DNA of 64,000 nt from Rhizobium mesosinicum (GCF_019511345.1 NZ_JAEUAK010000001.1:310001-374000); one strand, 5' to 3'. Positions 19,386 through 28,953 are shown, counted from the first letter of the stretch. Translations and numbers: made by a program. The notes: generated by a model from the sequence alone, not told the origin.

Positions 19386-20869
19386 CGCCTGCTTCCGTTG
19401 TGGTTGTCGAAGATGACAGGATTGTCTCCCGGGATATCCAGCATCAATTGAAACGGCTTGGATATACGGTTGTCGGGACCGCGGTTTCCGGAGAAGAGGC
19501 GGTGTCAGAGGTCGCACGCACGAAACCGGATATAGTCCTGATGGACATTCGCCTCGAAGGCGACGTCGACGGCGTGGTTGCCGCGGACACCATTCGGGAA
19601 CGCTTCCGCATTCCGGTGATATTCCTCACTGCGTACGCCGACGACGAGACGGTTTCCAGAGCGAGCCGATCCGAACCTTTCGGTTACCTTCTCAAGCCGT
19701 TCGAGGAGTCGCAACTACGAACCGCAATCGAGATGGCGCTCTACAAACACGCGGCCGAGCGTCGGCTCCAGCAAAGCGAACGACGTTATGCGACGACGCT
19801 GTCGAGCATTGGCGACGCAGTGATTGCTACCGATGCAAACGCCAGGATCACATTTATGAATCCGGTGGCGGAAGCATTGACGAAATGGCCTTTGGCAGAC
19901 GCGGCGGACAAACCGGTTGTCGAAATCTTCCGTATCATCAACGAGGATACAAGGCAGACCGTAGAGGATCCCGTCGCAAAAGTACTGCGCCTGGGAACGA
20001 TCGTCGGCCTTGCTAATCACACATTGCTCATCGCTCGGGATGGCAGCGAAATTCCGATCGATGACAGCGGTGCGCCGATCATCGATGACCATGGCGAAAT
20101 ATCGGGTGCCGTCCTCGTGTTTCGCGACATCAGTCATAAGAAGAAGATGGACGATGCCCTTAGGCAGGCCCAGGCGGACCTCGCGCTCGTCGCTAGGCTA
20201 ACGCGGCTTGGAGAATTGGCGGCATCGATCGCCCACGAGGTCAACCAGCCCCTCACTGCAATCGTGTCCAACGCAGAGACGTGCCTCCGATATATCGAAG
20301 AAGCCAAAGCTGCTGCCGAGAGGATGGCGGAGAACAGCCACCGCGCTGGAGAAGTAGTCCGCAGCATCCGAAGCCTTGCTAGTCAGACACCGCGCGAATT
20401 GTCAGAGGTCGACCTCAACAAGGTGATCACCGAAGTAGTCGAACTCCTTCGTGGGGAGGTCCGCCGACACGCGGCGACGCTCGAAACCAACCTGCGCCCG
20501 TCCTTGCCGACCGTCGTCGGCGACCGCGTTCAGGTGCAGCAGGTTGTTTTCAATCTTGTGATGAATGCACTTGAGGCGCTGGATGCGGTCCCCGCGGAGG
20601 CGCGCAAGATCGTCGTCTCATCCTTCAATCTCCGTTCGGAAGAAATCCAGATCTCGGTCGCCGACACGGGGCCCGGCTTGTTGGTTGAAGAAGTCGATAA
20701 AATCTTCGACGCGATGTTTACGACGAAGCGGGAAGGTATGGGACTAGGCTTATCAATATGCCGTTCGATCGTCGAAGCTCACCGCGGACGGATCTGGGTT
20801 TCGGTCGACGAGAACGGAACACCGGGCGCGACGTTCAATTTCACGATCCCGGTAGCTCGCGATGAATGA
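19382..20869 (+). CDS. Receiver-PAS-histidine kinase hybrid (FixL-like kinase core)
   Basis: The 495-residue protein starts with a receiver ([10 protein letters not shown], phospho-acceptor in [19 protein letters not shown]), followed by a PAS domain (about 130-255). The transmitter is FixL-like: [20 protein letters not shown] with the phospho-His, then an HATPase with [12 protein letters not shown] and [18 protein letters not shown]. It is soluble. The start overlaps the giant hybrid kinase stop (ATGA) and the end overlaps the FixJ-like regulator by eight bases. Phosphate probably flows from the giant kinase to this receiver and from this transmitter to the FixJ-like protein. That order is inferred from gene order. 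Confidence 0.92.
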   Translation: MTPASVVVVEDDRIVSRDIQHQLKRLGYTVVGTAVSGEEAVSEVARTKPDIVLMDIRLEGDVDGVVAADTIRERFRIPVIFLTAYADDETVSRASRSEPFGYLLKPFEESQLRTAIEMALYKHAAERRLQQSERRYATTLSSIGDAVIATDANARITFMNPVAEALTKWPLADAADKPVVEIFRIINEDTRQTVEDPVAKVLRLGTIVGLANHTLLIARDGSEIPIDDSGAPIIDDHGEISGAVLVFRDISHKKKMDDALRQAQADLALVARLTRLGELAASIAHEVNQPLTAIVSNAETCLRYIEEAKAAAERMAENSHRAGEVVRSIRSLASQTPRELSEVDLNKVITEVVELLRGEVRRHAATLETNLRPSLPTVVGDRVQVQQVVFNLVMNALEALDAVPAEARKIVVSSFNLRSEEIQISVADTGPGLLVEEVDKIFDAMFTTKREGMGLGLSICRSIVEAHRGRIWVSVDENGTPGATFNFTIPVARDE

Positions 20870-21554
20870 TAATGCCATCCAGAGAAAGCGCGCGGGGACA
20901 CGCCGCGTCCTGATTGTTGATGACGACAGGGATATCCGCATCGCTTTGGAGGCCCTGCTCAAATCAATCGGCTTCGACATCGAGACGTTCGCATCGGCGG
21001 AAGACTTGATAGAACGTGGTAATATTGAAGATGCCGGGTGCCTCGTCCTGGACGTCCGACTAACCGGCCAAAGTGGATTGAGCCTTCAAAGTCATCTCCT
21101 GAAACACAAATTCGAAATCCCGATCGTATTCATCAGCGGGCATGCCGACATTCCGATGGCCGTGAGAGCGATCAAGTCCGGAGCCGTTGAATTTCTGACC
21201 AAACCTGTTCGTTCGCAGGACTTGATCGATGCAATCCATGTCGCCTTTGCGCGTGACGAGGAGAGGCGAGCCCGTGTCGTCGCCAGCGAACGTACGACTA
21301 CGATGTATTCTACGCTAACGCCGCGCGAGAGGGACGTCATGGCCCTTATCGTGGAAGGGCACGGAAACAAGCAGGCGGCGTTCCTTCTCGGGATAAGCGA
21401 GCCGACGGTAAAGGCTCACCGCGGCCAGGTCATGCGCAAGATGAGCGTACAGACGCTACCGGACCTGGTTCGCCTTGCAGATGAACTCGGCCTCGGCAAG
21501 CGCAACGAGCGAACCCCTACCATCGTAGGGGGCGATCATACCGATATCCAATAG
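20862..21554 (+). CDS. FixJ/NarL-type response regulator
   Basis: This 230-residue protein has an N-terminal receiver (VLIVDDDRDIRIAL, phospho-acceptor in CLVLDVRLTG, Lys in FLTKPVRS) and a C-terminal LuxR-type helix-turn-helix (LTPRERDVMALIVEGHGNKQ, then KAHRGQVMRKM). It is the classic FixJ layout and the output of the preceding kinase operon. Promoters of the two AraC genes downstream or of the 23.6 and 29.0 kb palindromes are possible targets. That link is inference. Confidence 0.93.
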   Translation: MNDNAIQRKRAGTRRVLIVDDDRDIRIALEALLKSIGFDIETFASAEDLIERGNIEDAGCLVLDVRLTGQSGLSLQSHLLKHKFEIPIVFISGHADIPMAVRAIKSGAVEFLTKPVRSQDLIDAIHVAFARDEERRARVVASERTTTMYSTLTPRERDVMALIVEGHGNKQAAFLLGISEPTVKAHRGQVMRKMSVQTLPDLVRLADELGLGKRNERTPTIVGGDHTDIQ

Positions 21555-21598
21555 ATAGCCTCTGCTACCCCGACTAATTTAGCGCGTAGATTCAAGCG

Positions 21599-22486
21599 TT
21601 GTTGGGGATTGAATTGGCAGCCCACGGCAGCCAGATGGCTAGGTACATTGGTTCGGTGAACGTCGAAAGCAGGCAGTCCGGTTCCGGTCACCTGTTCACC
21701 GCGACGCACATCGTATCCAAAGGCCTCGGTCGTGAGATGACCTCACCTATTCCCGTTGAGGCTTCATATATAGCGAGCGTTCAGATCAAACCGATCACCC
21801 GTCACGAGCTCTGGAAGTCGGGGAAACTTTCCAATTCAATCCCATACCTCAAAGATTCTCTAAGCGTCGTGCATCTCGCGGAAGAACCCCGGATCTATCT
21901 TCCGGAAGCATTCGAATGCTTGCAACTGCATCTACCCGAAAGCGCGCTTAGATCATATGCAGAGGCGAACCACGACACACGCACGACGGATATCGAGGTA
22001 AAGCCCGGAGAAATCGACCGCGTACTCGCACATCTTGCCCAGGCCCTTCTACCATCCCTCCACGACAAGGGGCGCGTTGGCGACCTTTATTTCGAACAAC
22101 TAACCCTGGCGATGGTTTCACAAATCCTCAACGGTCATACGGTTCCGCAGACCCTGAAATCCGCTTCGTTTCTCTCCCGCGCACAACTTTCGAAGGCAAA
22201 AGAACTGATGGCTCTTACGCCACAGATTTCACTCCTGGACATCGCCCGCGAGTGCGATTTTCCAGCAAGCAGATTTGCCACGGCTTTCCGCGCTGCGGAG
22301 GGCGTTTCGCCAAGCCAATGGCAGCGCCGCGAACGCCTTGAACAGGCCAAGCAGCTTTTGACAGGTTCTTCCTTGTCACTGAAAGCCATTGCGGAAAGAT
22401 GCGGATATGCCGACCAGGGGCATTTCACGCGCGCATTCTCATCAGGAACGGGAGTAACGCCCGGAGCATGGAGACGTGATCGATGA
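21599..22486 (+). CDS. AraC-family transcriptional regulator (tandem copy 1)
   Basis: The 295-residue product has a C-terminal AraC-type double helix-turn-helix (MALTPQISLLDIARECDFPA, and LKAIAERCGYADQGHFTRAF). The N-terminal domain matches the downstream gene (ITRHELWKSGKL versus LQHHELWKNDKL, then SVVHLAE versus SVVHLSE). The frame begins at TTG 21599. The alignment with the paralogue starts around HGSQMARY, so TTG is likelier than the later ATG at 21635. The N-terminal domain is probably a ligand-binding AraC_binding-like domain. Its stop overlaps the next start (ATGA). Confidence 0.88.
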   Translation: MLGIELAAHGSQMARYIGSVNVESRQSGSGHLFTATHIVSKGLGREMTSPIPVEASYIASVQIKPITRHELWKSGKLSNSIPYLKDSLSVVHLAEEPRIYLPEAFECLQLHLPESALRSYAEANHDTRTTDIEVKPGEIDRVLAHLAQALLPSLHDKGRVGDLYFEQLTLAMVSQILNGHTVPQTLKSASFLSRAQLSKAKELMALTPQISLLDIARECDFPASRFATAFRAAEGVSPSQWQRRERLEQAKQLLTGSSLSLKAIAERCGYADQGHFTRAFSSGTGVTPGAWRRDR

Positions 22487-23403
22487 ACCACCAAGCAACG
22501 CAAGCGGCGACAGGGGCACAGATCGCGAAGTTGTTCGGTGTCTCCGATTTCCAGACGCTAAGATCTTCCGGACTGCGATCCGAACAAATCACGGTAACCA
22601 GGCTTAGAAGTTCCAACGGCGGAACCGGGATGACCGATACCATTCCGGAGGAGAAGGCATCCGTCATCAGCTTCCAACTCGAAAATCTACAGCATCATGA
22701 GCTTTGGAAGAACGACAAGCTGTTCTATGCAGGCGGCTTTGCGGCGGATACAACAAGTGTAGTACATCTTTCCGAGAGTCCGAGGGCGTATCTCCCCGTC
22801 AGTTATGATTGCCTCCAGTTCCACATACCAGATCTCGTGTTGCGAGAGCTCTCGGAGCAGGAGGACTTCCCGACATTTGTCGGGTTGGGTGGAAAGGAAG
22901 CTAAGATCGACCCTCTCGCCGCGCATTTAAGTCGATCACTGTTACCCGCACTCGCAAACCCGGCGGCAGCCGGTCGGCTTTTCTTCGACCATGTTGGGGT
23001 CGCATACTGCATGCACCTCCTGCGCAATTACTGCGGAGACGCCAGACCGCCGAGTAAGAGTTCGAGTCTTTCGGATCGCCAGGTCCGCGTAGCGCAGGAA
23101 TTTCTCGAAGCGGGCATGCAGGACGAGCCGTCGCTGATGATGGTGGCTCAAAACTGCGGCATGTCAGTGAGCGTATTTATCAAGGCGTTCAGGCAGTCCA
23201 CCGGCTCCACCCCACATGAATGGCTGCGTATGAGGAGGATCGAAGTAGCGCGCGATTTGCTTGGCACAACAAGCGATACGCTTGCCGATATTGCCTATGC
23301 CTGCGGTTTTGCGGATCAGAGCCATATGAACAGACTATTTGTCTCGCTCACAGGAGAAACACCCGGTCAATACCGCACTAGAATGCGAGGCTCGCTTAGG
23401 TGA
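22483..23403 (+). CDS. AraC-family transcriptional regulator (tandem copy 2)
   Basis: The 306-residue paralogue of the preceding gene is fused to it by ATGA coupling. The C-terminal helix-turn-helix pair reads LMMVAQNCGMSVSVFIKAFR and LADIAYACGFADQSHMNRLF. The shared N-terminal domain has HELWKNDKL and AYLPVSYDCLQFHIPD. The divergence between copies suggests an old duplication. Two coupled AraC proteins may form heterodimers or bind related ligands; neither can be shown from sequence. Confidence 0.88.
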   Translation: MNHQATQAATGAQIAKLFGVSDFQTLRSSGLRSEQITVTRLRSSNGGTGMTDTIPEEKASVISFQLENLQHHELWKNDKLFYAGGFAADTTSVVHLSESPRAYLPVSYDCLQFHIPDLVLRELSEQEDFPTFVGLGGKEAKIDPLAAHLSRSLLPALANPAAAGRLFFDHVGVAYCMHLLRNYCGDARPPSKSSSLSDRQVRVAQEFLEAGMQDEPSLMMVAQNCGMSVSVFIKAFRQSTGSTPHEWLRMRRIEVARDLLGTTSDTLADIAYACGFADQSHMNRLFVSLTGETPGQYRTRMRGSLR

Positions 23404-23733
23404 TCTTCACCGCGGAAAGGGCAATACTAGACCTGCGTATAGCTTTCGCCTCAGTATATACAGTGTAACATCTACTCATGCTTCAAATCTCCTCCCTTGA
23501 AGCACCAAGCATAGAACCTCGGCGTCCTCCCCTCCACCGAGGTCTGCGGATCCCTGATCCGCCAGGCCGCCTCACTACGCTGGGGCGGCCTCTCATGCGT
23601 GTATCGGCAAGCTATACCCGAGCATAGGTCGCGCAAATCGCCGCCGTTGCTATGGTTCCGCCAACAGCACGGCACTAGGCTTGGAACCAGTCTATCCGTA
23701 GCTGAACGCACCGAGTAACTGCTGGGGAGAAAC
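23404..23733. other. Intergenic region upstream of membrane kinase
   Basis: No convincing gene is present; the minus-strand frame here has no ribosome site or family resemblance. The region holds the palindrome at 23612-23627 and presumably the promoter of the kinase operon. Confidence 0.5.
23612..23627. promoter_or_regulatory. Palindromic operator CTATACCCGAGCATAG (copy 1)
   Basis: This 16-base palindrome (one imperfect pair) starts 122 bases before the kinase gene at 23734. A near-identical copy lies at 28999-29014, upstream of the cyclase gene; the consensus is CTATACYCGRGYATAG. Two matches in front of two signalling genes suggest a shared regulator. Candidates are the FixJ- or AraC-type proteins nearby. 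Confidence 0.55.
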
Positions 23734-25317
23734 ATGGGCCTTGGGGTTCTGCTCAACCAACGGGCATCGCACGACAGTCTTCCGCATGACCTGGTGTTAG
23801 CCTTGGGCGCTGCAACACTTTGCGTATGCGTATTTTACATAGATTCATTCACGAATATTGAGAGCGCGATAGCTGTTCTCTACGTCGTGGTATTGATGAT
23901 GTCATCGCCAATCCTCAACGGAAGCGGCCTTGCATTGCTGGTGGTTTGGTGCACGTGTTTGACCCTGTTTTCGTTCGTTTACGGCCACGGAACGTCTTCG
24001 GACATTTCAGTCGTAGTCAGACTCATCGTTTCCCTTTCCGCTCTCTACCTCACGTTCGGACTTTTGGTTAAAAACGATGCATCGCGTATCGCATTGTTCC
24101 GCGCCAATTCTAACCTTCAAGCGAGCGAAGCTCGCTATCGGGCGATATTCGAACAGAGCCGCATCGCCTTATGGGAGCGAGATTACACGGGGTTAAGAGA
24201 ATTTGTACTTCAGCTCAAGGAGGAGGGCGTGGAGGATCTGCGAAGTTATTGCGCCGAAAATCCAGCCGTCTTTCCCCAGGCAACCGCGCTGATCAAGACG
24301 ATCGATGCAAATCGCGCAGCTATGGAACTAATCGATGCAACGGGCATCACCAATGCATCCGCGATCGTTCACGATTTCATAGCGCCGGACGATAACGCCT
24401 TCCTTGAGCTGATGACCACCATTTTCGAGGGGAGGAGATTTTTCGAAGGAAAAGGCACGATAACAACTCGCGCAGGAAGGGTTCGCCACGTTTTAATCAG
24501 CCTGGCATTCCCAGAGCGATCCGAGGATTTCAACCGAGTGGTTGTCGGCATGATCGACATCACGGAACGAGAAATAGCGGAGAAGGCGTTGGCAGAGGCC
24601 CGCGCAGATCTGATGGGTGCCTTGCGGCTAAGTGCCGTGGGCGCTTTGACCGCATCCTTGGCACACGAGCTCAACCAGCCTCTAGGCGCGATCGTAATGA
24701 ACGCACAGACACTTGACCGCTGGATCGACAGAACTCCGCCCGACATCGAGTCGGCAAAACGCTCGATCGACCGGATCGTGCGCGACGCTCAGAGGGCGAG
24801 TAACATCATCGGAAACACTCGATCGAAGATACGAAACCAACCGCCGCTCCTGGAGAATTTCTGCCTCGCGACAATGGTGGAGGAAACCCGCGCACTTATG
24901 GAGTACGAGCTGCGGTCGGCAGGCGTTAACATGGAAATCGCCGTCAGAAACCGTATACCTCCCGTTTTCGGAAGCAGGATTGAGCTGCAGCAGGTGCTGA
25001 TCAATCTCGTGACTAATTCGATCCAGGCGTTCGAGGGCTCCCAAGCGTCGCGACGTTCTATCAAAGTCGACGTTGAACAAGAGGCAAGCAACGTCCTGAT
25101 TTCGGTCACGGACAACGGACCAGGTATTTCCCAGGCGGTCCGAGATAAGCTGTTCACCCCCTTCCAAACGACCAAGAAAAACGGGACGGGGATCGGTCTT
25201 TCGATATGTCGCTCCGCAATGGAAGCGCTTGGCGGTGGTCTGAAGGTTGCGACGGAGGGTGACGTTGGAGCCAGTTTCCAGATGCGGATACCTTTGCGAG
25301 CTTCCTATGTCGGCTGA
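23734..25317 (+). CDS. Membrane-bound PAS histidine kinase (FixL-like)
   Basis: The 527-residue protein has an N-terminal membrane region of about four helices (residues 18-115), a PAS domain (about 130-285), a phospho-His motif SLAHELNQPLGAIVMNAQTL and an HATPase (VLINLVTNSIQAF, GTGIGLSICRSAMEALGGG). It lacks a haem-binding PAS signature, so oxygen sensing is not implied. The stop overlaps the next gene by 11 bases, and a lone receiver follows, making a three-gene kinase/regulator unit. The palindrome at 23612 lies in its promoter region. Confidence 0.92.
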   Translation: MGLGVLLNQRASHDSLPHDLVLALGAATLCVCVFYIDSFTNIESAIAVLYVVVLMMSSPILNGSGLALLVVWCTCLTLFSFVYGHGTSSDISVVVRLIVSLSALYLTFGLLVKNDASRIALFRANSNLQASEARYRAIFEQSRIALWERDYTGLREFVLQLKEEGVEDLRSYCAENPAVFPQATALIKTIDANRAAMELIDATGITNASAIVHDFIAPDDNAFLELMTTIFEGRRFFEGKGTITTRAGRVRHVLISLAFPERSEDFNRVVVGMIDITEREIAEKALAEARADLMGALRLSAVGALTASLAHELNQPLGAIVMNAQTLDRWIDRTPPDIESAKRSIDRIVRDAQRASNIIGNTRSKIRNQPPLLENFCLATMVEETRALMEYELRSAGVNMEIAVRNRIPPVFGSRIELQQVLINLVTNSIQAFEGSQASRRSIKVDVEQEASNVLISVTDNGPGISQAVRDKLFTPFQTTKKNGTGIGLSICRSAMEALGGGLKVATEGDVGASFQMRIPLRASYVG

Positions 25318-25921
25318 TCAATCGGATGGAGTGACTGTGCTGATTATCCACGGTGTCGACACGATACGAAATTCGCTGGAACGGATGCTGACGTCCAGAG
25401 GACTTCCGGTTTGCACGTACGCGACTCCCGCGGATGTCCGAGGTGAACTGCGCGATGCAAAGGGCTGCCTGTTGTTAGACGAGGCGTTCGCCAGCCACGA
25501 CCATTTCGCCTCGCTGGCAGCTGCTTCGTTCTCGATACCCGTTGTCTTGATTTTGGCTGGTGAAGCCCGCTCCCGAGTATGCGTCGGCAGAGATGTCGTC
25601 GGTTCTTTAGCCCTGCCGTTGGTCGAAACGCAGGTCTTGGAAGCTGTGGCAAACGCTCTCGCGGAAGACGCCGGTCGACGATTGCAGCTCTCCATGCTCG
25701 AAGAAGCTCGCGTTTCCTTCGCGCAGCTTGATGCAGAGGAGCGTGCCCTCCTTACTCGGCTGATTAACGGAGGCGGCACCGAGCAGCCGGTGGCCGTATC
25801 GCAAATCGCTGTCCACAGGGGTCTTTTGCGGAAATTGAACGCCGGGTCGACCAGTGAGCTTTTCAGAAAACTCGAGCTGCTGAAGGAATTCCTCTGGGCA
25901 GACCGCGGCGCGCCTATTTGA
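25307..25921 (+). CDS. Degenerate FixJ-like response regulator
   Basis: From the ATG at 25307 (MSADQSDG) the product has 204 residues. It aligns in layout with FixJ-type regulators, but the receiver has IIHGVDT where the acidic VDDD should be and LALPLVE where the TKP lysine should be; only the Asp in LLLDEAF remains. The C-terminal domain (about 140-200, LDAEERALLTRLINGGG) resembles a LuxR-type helix-turn-helix that has lost its usual residues. It overlaps the kinase gene and precedes a lone receiver. It may be phosphorylation-independent or a decaying copy. The frame is intact, which argues for some function. Confidence 0.7.
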   Translation: MSADQSDGVTVLIIHGVDTIRNSLERMLTSRGLPVCTYATPADVRGELRDAKGCLLLDEAFASHDHFASLAAASFSIPVVLILAGEARSRVCVGRDVVGSLALPLVETQVLEAVANALAEDAGRRLQLSMLEEARVSFAQLDAEERALLTRLINGGGTEQPVAVSQIAVHRGLLRKLNAGSTSELFRKLELLKEFLWADRGAPI

Positions 25922-25946
25922 GAAGCCGGAGAGTCTCGAGATCCGC

Positions 25947-26327
25947 ATGGCAATCCCTCCCTCCTCTCAACCTCGCATCGCTGTCGTGGATGACGACCGC
26001 TCGATACGGGAAGCACTCCAGGACATGCTGCAATCATACGGCTACAGCTGCAGCACATTTGACTCCGCGAAGGCCTTTCTCGGTTTCGACAGTGCATCGG
26101 ATTTTGACTGCATCATCCTGGATGTCAGCATGCCGGAAATCGACGGGCTAGAGTTGCAAGCTAGTCTCAGGACGGCCGGATTGAATGTTCCGATTGTTTT
26201 CGTGACTTCACATGATGATGACAGGACCAGGGACGCCGCACTCGCCGGAGGCGCTTTGGCGTTTTTAGGAAAGCCTGTTGACCTGGAACGGTTGCTCCAT
26301 TTCATCAGTATCGCAATGTGCCGCTAG
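25947..26327 (+). CDS. Stand-alone receiver protein (FixJ-like receiver)
   Basis: The 126-residue protein is a single, intact receiver: IAVVDDDRSIREAL, phospho-acceptor in IILDVSMPEIDG, VFVTSHDD and FLGKPVD. There is no output domain. It lies 25 bases after the degenerate regulator and likely shares a transcript with the membrane kinase. A single-domain receiver next to a kinase often acts as a phosphate sink or a protein-binding switch. Here it may supply the phospho-accepting function that the degenerate neighbour lost; that is inference. Confidence 0.9.
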   Translation: MAIPPSSQPRIAVVDDDRSIREALQDMLQSYGYSCSTFDSAKAFLGFDSASDFDCIILDVSMPEIDGLELQASLRTAGLNVPIVFVTSHDDDRTRDAALAGGALAFLGKPVDLERLLHFISIAMCR

Positions 26328-26476
26328 CATCAGCGAGCTGTCAGCGGTGTGTTTCTAGAGCCAGGTTTGCCATGAGCCTCCGAAGGGCGGCCGTAAGGGC
26401 AGTTCGCGATGTTTCTAGGAGTGAACAGGGCGTGGTTCGACGACGCAGAGCCGATGGACATATCCGGAATCTAAAA

Positions 26477-26506
26477 AGGGGTTCGCGGGGGAGCCTGCGA
26501 ACCCCT
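26477..26506 (-). terminator. Rho-independent terminator of the porin gene
   Basis: AGGGGTTCGC pairs with GCGAACCCCT around a ten-base loop. Read on the minus strand, the stem is followed by TTTTT, and it lies about 65 bases past the porin stop. Confidence 0.85.
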
Positions 26507-26571
26507 CTACACGATTGGGGCGGGAGGTCTTAGAACCCGTCCCAGCCGCGTGCACGCATCAGCTGGGAAGA

Positions 26572-27585
26572 TCAGAAACTACGCTGGAGACGCACGAAAC
26601 CGTCCACGAAATCGTTGTCGTCTTCGTCGTGGTAATTGACCGCCACCTTGGTCGCGAGGTTGGAAACGATCTGGTAGTCAACTGTCAAGCCAGCGGTCCA
26701 GGCGTCACCTCCATGAAAACCCGAGCCGTCAGCGTCGAGATCGATCTTGCCGAAATACTGAAAGCCGGGTGTCACGGAAAGCTTGTCGTTGACAGCCAAT
26801 TCATACTGAGTTCCGACGCTCCATTCGGAAGTCTCGTAGTAGTAGTTCGCGCCGCTAGCCCAGACGCCGTAAACAGTGAATACACCGGGGCCGACGTCCG
26901 CATTCACGATTGCGCGGACCGCGCCCTCCTCGTTATCCGTGTCATAGCCGCCGAGAACATAAGCGCTGAATGCACCCATCTTCGCCGATACCTGACCCGA
27001 AACACCGAAGTTGTTGGGGCCTTCGCCGGGCTTTTCGGCGTATCGGTCCTCAAGCTCGTCGAGCGATACGCCGACAGCGTAGCTATCCGTCTCGTACTGG
27101 TAACGAATTGCATTCCAACGTGTGTCGTTCGTGGCGAGCAAGTCGGTCTCGCCGCTCGGATCATCATCCCACCAGCTATACTGCATACCAACGCGCAAAC
27201 CAGCGATGTCGATGTAGCCTTCGTTGAGGAAGGTCGACCCCTGCGAGGCGTTCTCGGCATTTGTGCGAAGCGTGATGACGCCCGTCAACGCACCCCACTC
27301 CGTGTCGCTTTTGGACGTGAAAGTCACTTGTCCACGGGTCCAGAGAGACCAGTCGGACGTGCCGGAAAGGTCAGGCCCGAACCGCGCCTCGGTACGGATG
27401 TAACCGCCGATCTTGAGACATGTGTCCGAGCCCGGGATATAGAAAAAACCGGTGCCATAAGCGTCGCACACCCGGACGTATTCTACCGGCTCGGGCTGTG
27501 CGGCGACTATCGCGTCTGCCGCCTGCACCCCCGACGTGGCCGCAAGGGCCGCGACCGATGCCACCAAAACCATCTTCAACTTCAT
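26572..27585 (-). CDS. Alphaproteobacterial outer-membrane porin (Porin_2 family)
   Basis: The 337-residue protein has a signal peptide (MKLKMVLVASVAALAATSG, cleavage after VQAA). The family-typical early segment follows (VRVCDAYGTGFFYIPGSD, then TCLKIGGYIR) with its two conserved cysteines. The rest is made of alternating beta-strands and it ends in the outer-membrane signature aromatic (LQRSF). This is the Omp2/RopA-type trimeric porin of Rhizobiales. It is monocistronic with a clear terminator downstream. It is the best taxonomic marker in the window. Confidence 0.96.
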   Translation of the reverse strand: MKLKMVLVASVAALAATSGVQAADAIVAAQPEPVEYVRVCDAYGTGFFYIPGSDTCLKIGGYIRTEARFGPDLSGTSDWSLWTRGQVTFTSKSDTEWGALTGVITLRTNAENASQGSTFLNEGYIDIAGLRVGMQYSWWDDDPSGETDLLATNDTRWNAIRYQYETDSYAVGVSLDELEDRYAEKPGEGPNNFGVSGQVSAKMGAFSAYVLGGYDTDNEEGAVRAIVNADVGPGVFTVYGVWASGANYYYETSEWSVGTQYELAVNDKLSVTPGFQYFGKIDLDADGSGFHGGDAWTAGLTVDYQIVSNLATKVAVNYHDEDDNDFVDGFVRLQRSF

Positions 27586-27732
27586 CTTCTCTCCATTCGA
27601 CTGCTGGTCAGTAATTAGTGTCGCCTTTCAGTGGCAAGCGCCGCGGAATCGGCTCTTCATCATCGTCCACCGCCCGCGTTGGATACGGCAGCATCGGGCG
27701 GGCGGGCAGGTATGTCCGCGTGACATTAGAGT

Positions 27733-28953
27733 TCACATGTTTTGAACATCACCGGACCTGAAAGCGGCGTCTCTCAGCGCGTAGACCGCGATGGGTTCCC
27801 CGATGCCCTTCAGCGGAAACGAGCCCATAAATTCGGTGAGTTCGAAACAGTCGGCGATTTCGATGAATGCCCTCGACATCAGCACCGAGCGGCCAAGCTC
27901 CTTCGTCATGCCTTCCAGTCTGCTGGCCACGTTGACGGCTGGTCCGATTACGGTGAAGTCCAGTCTGCTTCTGGATCCGATGTTCCCATACATCACCTCG
28001 CCGACATGGACGCCCATTCCATAACGAAGTACGTCGAGTCCGCGACCGCTTATCCTCTCGTTGAGAACGTTCATCCGATCCCGGGCTTCAGCGAGCGCGA
28101 GCATGAGATTCATGCAGGCGTCCGGCACGCTGAGCGGGAAAATCGCAAGCAAGCCATCACCGAGGAACTTGAGGATCTCGCCCCCGTGGCGAGTGATCGG
28201 CTCCGACATCGCATCGAAGTAATCGTTCAACAGTTCGATGACGTCATCACGGGGCCAGACATCGGAGATCGTCGTGAAGTCCCGAAGATCGCAAATGACG
28301 ATGGCGGCATTCAGCGTCACCCCGCTCCCGCGCGTTGTCGCGCCGGCGAGGATCTGCTCGCTGGCATGGGGCCCTACATATGTTTCGAGAAGCGTTCGGG
28401 CGAGGCGATTTTTCACCCTGATTTCGCTGACAAGAGAGAATACCGGAAGGATATCCTTCAATGCCAACAGGTGGCCTTGCCGGAAACCGCGTTGGCGCTT
28501 TGTGGCGAAAGTCATGACATGCCGCTGGCCCAGGGTATGTTCGAGCGGCCAGGCGATGTAGTCTACGTATCCCTGATCGCGCAGATCACGCAGAACTGCC
28601 GGCAAAGTGTCACGCTTGGCCTCGGCAAGCCGCTGGCGGTACCGCGAAGAGCCGTCGTTTATGGCTTTGACGGGACTGCCGACGTAGTCGTCGTTTTGTT
28701 CGATCTCATAACCGAATGTCTTGATCTCGGCCTCGGTCAGCCCGTTCTCCCACATGATGCGTGCGCCGAGCCATTGAGGGTGATGAGTACGGATATGTAT
28801 GGTGGCGCGGTCCACTGGGACCCCTGCCTCGGACAGCCGTTCGCATAGCTGCACAAGGATATTGTCGATGTAGCGCTCGCCACGGGTGTCGTTGACAAGC
28901 CAGTCAAGCACCGGGCTCTTGCGGATCGGCCAACGTCCGCCATGCTGTTCCAA
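27733..28953 (-). CDS. Class III adenylate/guanylate cyclase
   Basis: The 406-residue protein has a C-terminal class III cyclase domain (about 205-390): AAIVICDLRDFTTISDVWPR with the first metal Asp, EILKFLGDGLLAIFPL with the second, and VGEVMYGNIGSRSRLDFTVI for the substrate and transition-state residues. The N-terminal 200 residues have no membrane segment and match no domain I can name; they occur in front of cyclases of this rhizobial type. A CTATACTCGGGTATAG palindrome lies 46 bases upstream of the start. It would make cAMP or cGMP in the cytoplasm. Confidence 0.9.
   Translation of the reverse strand: MEQHGGRWPIRKSPVLDWLVNDTRGERYIDNILVQLCERLSEAGVPVDRATIHIRTHHPQWLGARIMWENGLTEAEIKTFGYEIEQNDDYVGSPVKAINDGSSRYRQRLAEAKRDTLPAVLRDLRDQGYVDYIAWPLEHTLGQRHVMTFATKRQRGFRQGHLLALKDILPVFSLVSEIRVKNRLARTLLETYVGPHASEQILAGATTRGSGVTLNAAIVICDLRDFTTISDVWPRDDVIELLNDYFDAMSEPITRHGGEILKFLGDGLLAIFPLSVPDACMNLMLALAEARDRMNVLNERISGRGLDVLRYGMGVHVGEVMYGNIGSRSRLDFTVIGPAVNVASRLEGMTKELGRSVLMSRAFIEIADCFELTEFMGSFPLKGIGEPIAVYALRDAAFRSGDVQNM

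Noticed and set aside
26515..27618. Long plus-strand frame opposite the porin
   Set aside because: It is the reverse-strand shadow of the Porin_2 gene, which has a signal peptide and family motifs on the minus strand; the plus reading has none.
27742..28848. Long plus-strand frame opposite the cyclase
   Set aside because: The minus strand encodes an intact class III cyclase; the plus reading is an antisense shadow with no domain.
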